DNA from: a bacterium
GTDB lineage: Bacteria; Ratteibacteria; UBA8468; B48-G9; JAFGKM01
Reading direction: 5' to 3'
Assembly (NCBI GenBank): GCA_035371905.1
Contig: DAORXQ010000060.1
Span: forward strand, 1-10,775
Length of the DNA: 10,775 nt
Every line of letters starts with the position of its first letter. Position 1 is the stretch's first letter. A model generated the notes under the pieces. The model was not told the origin of the DNA and ran no database searches. It saw only the letters and a list, made by a program, of their open reading frames with translations. Below are positions 6,644-10,775 of the stretch, one piece after another. A program made the position numbers and the translations under genes.

Positions 6644-7113
6644 AAAACGAAGAAATTATTATCAGAAAAAGTAAGTTAAAAGATGTACCATCCATAAGAC
6701 AGATAGTAAATAAATTCGCAATGGAAGGAAAAATGCTGCCTCTTTCACTAAATCAAATTTATGAAAGAATAAGAGATTTTACTGTACTGGAGAGAAATGG
6801 AAAAATTATTGGGTGTGGTGCCTTAAAAATAATATGGAAAGACCTTGCTGAAATAAGGTCTCTTGCAGTAAAACAACAGTTTCAAAAAAAGGGATACGGG
6901 AAAAAAATTGTTGAAGTTTTATTAAAAGAAGCAGAAGAACTTGAAATTAAAAGAGTTTTTGTTCTAACCTATAACCCTGAATTTTTCAGCAGGTTTGGAT
7001 TTGAAAAAATTTCAAAACAGAAACTTCCTCACAAAATATGGGTGGATTGTATAAACTGTCCGAAATTCCCAAGGTGTGATGAAATTCCAATGATGAATAT
7101 ATTAAAAAAATGA
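6640..7113 (+). CDS. argA: Stand-alone GNAT-type N-acetylglutamate synthase
   Basis: This protein is predicted to acetylate glutamate with acetyl-CoA, the entry step of arginine synthesis. It is a single GNAT domain of 157 residues, without the amino-acid-kinase-like domain of the long E. coli ArgA. The N-terminus shows IRKSKLKDVPSIRQIV and GKMLPLSLNQIYERIRDF. IWKDLAEIRSLAV (65-77) is the central strand before the acetyl-CoA loop QKKGYGKK (82-89). VFVLTYNPEFFSRFGFEKI and KLPHKIWVDCINC close the fold. These blocks resemble what I recall of short acetylglutamate synthases rather than general acetyltransferases, and argG downstream in the same gene train supports the role. Three Cys near the end (137, 140, 146) are arranged CxxC-x5-C. 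It starts in an ATGA overlap with purN and ends in another with the next gene. A different amino-acid acetyltransferase remains possible. Confidence 0.82.
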   Translation: MKNEEIIIRKSKLKDVPSIRQIVNKFAMEGKMLPLSLNQIYERIRDFTVLERNGKIIGCGALKIIWKDLAEIRSLAVKQQFQKKGYGKKIVEVLLKEAEELEIKRVFVLTYNPEFFSRFGFEKISKQKLPHKIWVDCINCPKFPRCDEIPMMNILKK

Positions 7114-8219
7114 AAAAACTCCTTTTTTTAATTTTATTTTTTTCAAGTTTTTGTTTTTCAAAAGTTTTTATAAAAGATGAAATAAAAATAGATGGTTCTG
7201 ATGAAGTAGTTTTTGTAATCGGAGAAAATCTTATTTTATCAGGTGAATTTAAAAACGAACTTGTTGGAATTGGAAAAAGTATAAAAGGAAATTTTAAAAT
7301 AAAGGGTGATTTTATTTTTGCTGCTTTAAATCAGGAAATCGCTCCTGATATTGAAAATGACTTTTACTCTGTCGGAAATAAAATAATCTTTAATGGCAGA
7401 ACAGGAGGAACTTTCACATGTATAGGTAGAAATATAATTTTAGAAAATACAGAGATTGATGGTAATTTAAGGTTAATGGGAAATAGAATTACTTTAAAAA
7501 ATGTAAAAATTAAACAAAAAAGTTCTATTTATGGAAAAGAAATAAAAATATCCGGAGTTTTTTCTGATATTAATTTACACTGTGAAAAAATTGAAGTTGA
7601 AAAGGGAACAGAAATTTACGGTGACTTAATATATTATTCTGATAATTATCCTCCTAAAGAACTTTTTTCCAATGTAAAAGGTAAAATTATATGGAAACCA
7701 TCCTATGGTGGAAAAGTAAAACAAAAAACAGAAACTTTTAAAAAAATAAAATTTTTATATTCTTTTTTCTCACTACTTTTCCCTTATTTTTTACTTTTAT
7801 TTTTCACCCCTAATTTACTTAAATCAACAACTTTAACATCTGGAAAAAGTTTTATAAAATCATTTTTTTTAGGTTTATTTTCAATCATAATTTTCAGTTT
7901 TTTTATTTTAATTTTTCTTATTACTATTATAGGGGTTCCGACAGGTCTAATACTAATTACATTTTTTGCTTCGGCACTTTATCTATCAAGAGGTTTTATA
8001 TTCATTTATCTTGGAAGAACCATTTTATATAAATTAAAAGATAACAGAATTATATGGACTCTATCAATTTTTTTAGGAATTTTAATTTTTAATCTTTTAT
8101 CCCTGAATTCTACTTTGAAAATAATAAGTAATATAATTTCAGCGCCAGTAGGATTTGGTGCTTTATTAATAGATAGAGTAAAATTATTAAAAAAACTTAA
8201 AGAAGAAAAAATAATTTAA
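7110..8219 (+). CDS. Secreted/membrane protein with bactofilin-like beta-helix and C-terminal membrane spans
   Basis: Function is unknown. The 369 residues fall into three parts. Residues 1-17 are a signal peptide (KK, then a Leu/Phe core, with likely cleavage after CFS). Residues about 20-195 are a run of short strands repeating roughly every 15-20 residues, with Gly/Asn turns: ENLILSGEFKNELVGIGKSI, GNKIIFNGRTGG, GRNIILENTEIDGNLRLMG, GNRITLKNVKI, GKEIKISG, CEKIEVEKGTEIYGDL. This resembles the right-handed beta-helix of bactofilin-like polymer-forming proteins. Residues about 213-355 hold four to five hydrophobic spans, with IIGVPTGLIL and APVGFGALLIDR as the most conserved-looking parts, and then a Lys-rich cytosolic tail. 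The beta-helix should therefore lie outside the cytoplasmic membrane. The gene starts in an ATGA overlap with no clear ribosome binding site and sits between two arginine genes. A role in envelope organisation is a guess. Confidence 0.75.
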   Translation: MKKLLFLILFFSSFCFSKVFIKDEIKIDGSDEVVFVIGENLILSGEFKNELVGIGKSIKGNFKIKGDFIFAALNQEIAPDIENDFYSVGNKIIFNGRTGGTFTCIGRNIILENTEIDGNLRLMGNRITLKNVKIKQKSSIYGKEIKISGVFSDINLHCEKIEVEKGTEIYGDLIYYSDNYPPKELFSNVKGKIIWKPSYGGKVKQKTETFKKIKFLYSFFSLLFPYFLLLFFTPNLLKSTTLTSGKSFIKSFFLGLFSIIIFSFFILIFLITIIGVPTGLILITFFASALYLSRGFIFIYLGRTILYKLKDNRIIWTLSIFLGILIFNLLSLNSTLKIISNIISAPVGFGALLIDRVKLLKKLKEEKII

Positions 8220-8221
8220 GG

Positions 8222-8228
8222 AGGAGGT
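8222..8228 (+). promoter_or_regulatory. Strong ribosome binding site of argG
   Basis: AGGAGGT, a perfect match to the 16S rRNA anti-Shine-Dalgarno core, lies 6 bases before the argG ATG. This is the only junction inside the long gene train with a full consensus site, so argG is probably translated independently and at a higher level than its neighbours. Confidence 0.85.
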
Positions 8229-8234
8229 AAAAAA

Positions 8235-9428
8235 ATGAAGATAGTGATTGCATATTCTGGAGGACTTGATACTTCTGTCGCTATAAGATATTTAAAGGAT
8301 AAGTATAATGCTGAAATAATTGCTTACACTTCAAACATCGGACAGAAAATAGAATCATCAGAAATACTTGAAGAAAGAGCAAAAAAAGCAGGTGCAAAAA
8401 AATTTTATTATGAGGACTTAAGAGAAAAGTTTATTAATGAGTATATAATACCTGCTCTTAAAGCAGGAGCAATCTATCAGGAGAAATATCCACTTGCAAC
8501 ATCTCTATCAAGACCATTAATAGCAGAAGGAGTTATAAGAATTGCAAAAAAAGAAAAAGCAGATGCAGTATCTCATGGATGTACAGGAAAGGGAAATGAC
8601 CAGGTAAGATTTGAGTTGACTTTTAAATATCTTGCTCCAGATATAAAAGTTATTGCACCATTAAGGGAATGGGAATTTAAATCAAGAGAAGAAGAAATTG
8701 AATATGCAAAAGAAAAAGAAATTCCGGTTTCTACTACAAAGAAAAAACCATATAGTATTGATGAAAACTTATGGGGAATATCTATTGAGTGTGGAGTTCT
8801 TGAAGACCCTTATACAGAACCACCCGAAGATGCATATCAGATAACAACTTCTCCTGAAAAAGCACCGGGAAAACCGGAATATATTGAAATTGGATTTGAA
8901 AAAGGTGTTTTTGTTTCTCTGAATGGGAAAAAATTAAATCAGATAGAGATAATAGAAAAACTGACAAAAATTGGAGCAAAGCATGGAATAGGAAGAATTG
9001 ATATGATTGAAGATAGACTGGTAGGTATAAAATCAAGAGAAATATATGAAGCACCAGCAGCAGTAATTTTACATACAGCACATAATGAACTTGAAAAACT
9101 TGTATTTTCAAGAGATTTATATGAATTTAAAAAACTTGTATCAATAAAATATTCACAGATTATTTATTTTGGTCAGTGGTTTTCTGAATTGAGAAAATGT
9201 CTTGATAAATTTGTTGAAGAAAGTCAGAAATATGTAACTGGAAAAGTAAAATTGAAACTTTACAAAGGAAATTGTATTGTAGTTGGCAGAAGTTCACCCT
9301 ACTCTCTTTATAAAGAAGAACTTGCTACATATACAGAAAAGGATATATTTGACCACAAAGCATCAACAGGTTTTATTGAAATTTTTGGACTAACAAGTAA
9401 ACTTGAAGGTGAAAGGAATAAATTATGA
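8235..9428 (+). CDS. argG: Argininosuccinate synthase ArgG
   Basis: ArgG joins citrulline and aspartate using ATP to give argininosuccinate, the next-to-last step of arginine synthesis. The 397 residues match the shorter bacterial type I family. The N-terminal ATP pyrophosphatase loop is IAYSGGLDTSVAIRYL (S8-G9-G10-L11-D12). The nucleotide- and citrulline-binding block SHGCTGKGNDQVRFEL lies at 113-128, preceded by YPLATSLSRPLIAE. The synthetase domain contains KKKPYSIDENLWGISIECG and GIGRIDMIEDRLVGIKSREIYEAPAA. The C-terminal oligomerisation helix region includes GRSSPYSLY and ends near TGFIEIFGL. It follows the beta-helix protein by 15 bp, with a strong ribosome binding site. argH and the other arginine genes are not in the window. 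The stop overlaps the next start as ATGA. Confidence 0.98.
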   Translation: MKIVIAYSGGLDTSVAIRYLKDKYNAEIIAYTSNIGQKIESSEILEERAKKAGAKKFYYEDLREKFINEYIIPALKAGAIYQEKYPLATSLSRPLIAEGVIRIAKKEKADAVSHGCTGKGNDQVRFELTFKYLAPDIKVIAPLREWEFKSREEEIEYAKEKEIPVSTTKKKPYSIDENLWGISIECGVLEDPYTEPPEDAYQITTSPEKAPGKPEYIEIGFEKGVFVSLNGKKLNQIEIIEKLTKIGAKHGIGRIDMIEDRLVGIKSREIYEAPAAVILHTAHNELEKLVFSRDLYEFKKLVSIKYSQIIYFGQWFSELRKCLDKFVEESQKYVTGKVKLKLYKGNCIVVGRSSPYSLYKEELATYTEKDIFDHKASTGFIEIFGLTSKLEGERNKL

Positions 9429-10510
9429 AAAAAGAGAAAAAGGTTAAAATTGATGAAAAAGAAGTTAATACAAAAAATTTTTTAAAAGCAGTACTTTTTG
9501 ATTATCCTGACTGGATACCTGTTGGTGTTGGAATTTTACCTGCTGCCTGGTTTAAATATAAAGAGGGACTTGAAAAAATTTTGCTTTCACATCCTGTTAT
9601 ATTTCCAAATTATAAAAAAGGAAGTTTTGAAAATATAAGATTATCTCCTGAATATAAAAAGGGCAAATTTGTAGATATCTGGGGAATAACGTGGGAAAAT
9701 TTAGAGGAAGGGATCTGTGGTGCACCTGTTGAAGAACTTGCTCCATTAAAAAACTGGAATGATTTTGAAAATTATAAGTTTCCAGACCCTTTAAAATATG
9801 ATAGATACGGAAATCAGATAAACTGGGAAGAAATCAGGAAAAATCTTGAAAATTTAAAAAAACAGGGAAAAATTGCAGGAGGTGGTTTATTTCATGGTTC
9901 TATGTATATGCAACTTTATTATTTAAGAGGATTTGAAAATTTTATGATTGATATAGCAACAGAAGAGCCAAATTTAGAAATATTAATTAATATTGTTTTT
10001 GAATATAATATGAAAATTATTGAAAAATGGATAGAAATTGGTGCAGAGATGATTTATTTTGGAGATGACCTTGGTCTTCAAAAGTCATTACCTATAAGTC
10101 CAGAAAAATGGAGAAAATATATAAAACCTCCTTATAAAAAAATGTTTGAAAAATGTGTTGAAAATGGTCTTATAATTTATTTACATTCAGATGGATACAT
10201 TCTTGATATAATTCCTGATTTGATTGAATGTGGACTTGATATGGTCAATCCACAGATAAGACCAAATACATTAAAGGGTATTGAAAAGTATTGTAAGGGG
10301 AAAATAGCGGTAAATCTTGACCTTGACAGACAGTTATTTCCATTTGCTACAAAAAATCAAATAGAAGACCATATCAAGGAAGCAATTGATACACTTGCCT
10401 TACCTGAAGGAGGACTATCTTTAAGTGTGGAAATAGGACCGGATGTACCCCTTGAAATAATTGAAACAATATGTAGTACCCTGGAAAAATTAAACTGTCA
10501 TGGATGGTAA
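9425..10510 (+). CDS. Uroporphyrinogen decarboxylase-like (MtaA/URO-D family) methyltransferase
   Basis: This belongs to the URO-D/MtaA TIM-barrel family, most members of which move methyl groups between corrinoid proteins, folate or coenzyme M. The 361 residues are full length. Visible landmarks are FVDIWGITW (82-90), GGGLFHGSMYMQLYYLRGFENFM (residues 152-174, only partly conserved), AEMIYFGDDLGLQ (207-219), the metal-site region LIIYLHSDGYILDIIPDLIE (249-268), CGLDMVNPQ, and the closing GPDVPLE (338-344). The motif at 254-257 is H-S-D-G, so the Cys of the MtaA/MtbA-type H-x-C zinc site is replaced by Asp256. It is unlikely to be the heme enzyme HemE: the N-terminal substrate-binding Arg block of HemE is missing. 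It starts inside the argG stop (ATGA overlap) with AAAGGA 7 bases upstream, and it overlaps the next gene by 11 bp. The substrate is unknown; the corrinoid protein at 3532 is a candidate partner. Confidence 0.82.
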   Translation: MKKEKKVKIDEKEVNTKNFLKAVLFDYPDWIPVGVGILPAAWFKYKEGLEKILLSHPVIFPNYKKGSFENIRLSPEYKKGKFVDIWGITWENLEEGICGAPVEELAPLKNWNDFENYKFPDPLKYDRYGNQINWEEIRKNLENLKKQGKIAGGGLFHGSMYMQLYYLRGFENFMIDIATEEPNLEILINIVFEYNMKIIEKWIEIGAEMIYFGDDLGLQKSLPISPEKWRKYIKPPYKKMFEKCVENGLIIYLHSDGYILDIIPDLIECGLDMVNPQIRPNTLKGIEKYCKGKIAVNLDLDRQLFPFATKNQIEDHIKEAIDTLALPEGGLSLSVEIGPDVPLEIIETICSTLEKLNCHGW

Positions 10511-10775
10511 AACGGAAATTTATGTAGGAACAAGTGGCTGGCTTTATGAATGGAATGAAGGTAAAAGTTTTGACTGGTATGTTGAAAATTCTAATTTAAA
10601 TTCAGTTGAACTAAATGCTTCCTTTTACAGATTCCCATTTCCAAATCAGATAAAAGGATGGGCTAACAAATGTAAAGATATAAATTTTTCAGTAAAAGTT
10701 CATAGAAAAATAACCCATTTATTGAAATTAAGTCCTGAAAGCAAAGATGTATGGAATGATTTTAAAAATTTATTT
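10500..10775 (+). CDS. DUF72 (YecE-like) protein, N-terminal part, cut by window end
   Basis: This gene is open to the window edge; 92 residues are visible of a family length near 240-280. The start EIYVGTSGWLYEWN (6-19) and the following LNSVELNASFYRFPFP (34-49) are the two N-terminal signatures of the DUF72 family, a TIM-barrel fold. INFSVKVHRKITH (61-73) matches the next conserved strand. The biochemical function of the family is not established. The ATG at 10500 is the only start in frame that gives the full signature. It lies 11 bp inside the end of the UroD-like gene and has only a weak GGA-type site upstream, so translation is likely coupled to that gene. Confidence 0.88.
   Translation, partial: MDGKTEIYVGTSGWLYEWNEGKSFDWYVENSNLNSVELNASFYRFPFPNQIKGWANKCKDINFSVKVHRKITHLLKLSPESKDVWNDFKNLF

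Noticed and set aside
8115..8137. TTGAAA and TATAAT as an internal promoter for argG
   Set aside because: The two hexamers are only 11 bp apart, too close for a sigma70 promoter, and they sit in an AT-rich coding region where such matches are expected.
9425..10510. Genuine uroporphyrinogen decarboxylase (hemE)
   Set aside because: The N-terminal Arg-rich substrate motif of HemE is absent, and the sequence carries the FGDDLG and H-x-D-G pattern of the methyltransferase-like branch.
1..10775. CRISPR array, insertion sequence, prophage or att sites
   Set aside because: No regularly spaced repeats, transposase or integrase motifs, or terminal inverted repeats were seen. The tRNA gene has no integrase next to it and no duplicated 3' end in the window.

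Overview
The window comes from an AT-rich bacterium, probably an anaerobe of a poorly sampled lineage. It is bacterial because it carries PlsY, GpsA, PurN, strong AGGAGG ribosome binding sites and sigma70-type promoters. It also has a V/A-type ATPase, corrinoid methyl-transfer genes and a DnaK whose diagnostic motifs look like the methanogen type. Arginine is written mostly with AGA/AGG and isoleucine often with ATA, and the proteins are rich in Lys, Ile and Glu. These traits fit AT-rich and often heat-loving anaerobes. The exact phylum cannot be settled from this sequence.

Layout. (1) Positions 1-1338, + strand: the end of a V/A-type ATPase operon, with the C-terminal half of subunit B followed by subunit D. 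(2) Positions 1364-3250, - strand: a full-length DnaK converging on the ATPase genes across 25 bp. (3) Positions 3251-3531: the divergent control region. It holds a tRNA-Val(UAC) on the - strand with a good promoter, the dnaK leader, and a + strand promoter with an extended -10. (4) Positions 3532-10775, + strand: one long tightly packed gene train. The order is corrinoid protein, plsY, gpsA, a short MerR-type regulator, purN, a stand-alone N-acetylglutamate synthase, a secreted/membrane protein with a bactofilin-like beta-helix, argG, a UroD-like methyltransferase, and a DUF72 protein cut by the window end. Neighbouring genes overlap by 4-16 bp or are 1-15 bp apart, so transcription as one operon and translational coupling are likely.

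How the genes work together. plsY and gpsA supply the first steps of phospholipid synthesis: glycerol-3-phosphate, then acylation. The acetylglutamate synthase and argG are the first and next-to-last steps of arginine synthesis. purN is a folate-dependent purine step. The corrinoid protein at the head and the UroD-like protein near the end could form a methyl-transfer pair, joining one-carbon metabolism to folate, but this is inference and the substrate is unknown. No CRISPR array, transposon, phage gene or clearly new defence system was found. The least explained parts are the UroD-like protein with an H-S-D-G motif, the beta-helix membrane protein between the two arginine genes, and the short MerR protein.
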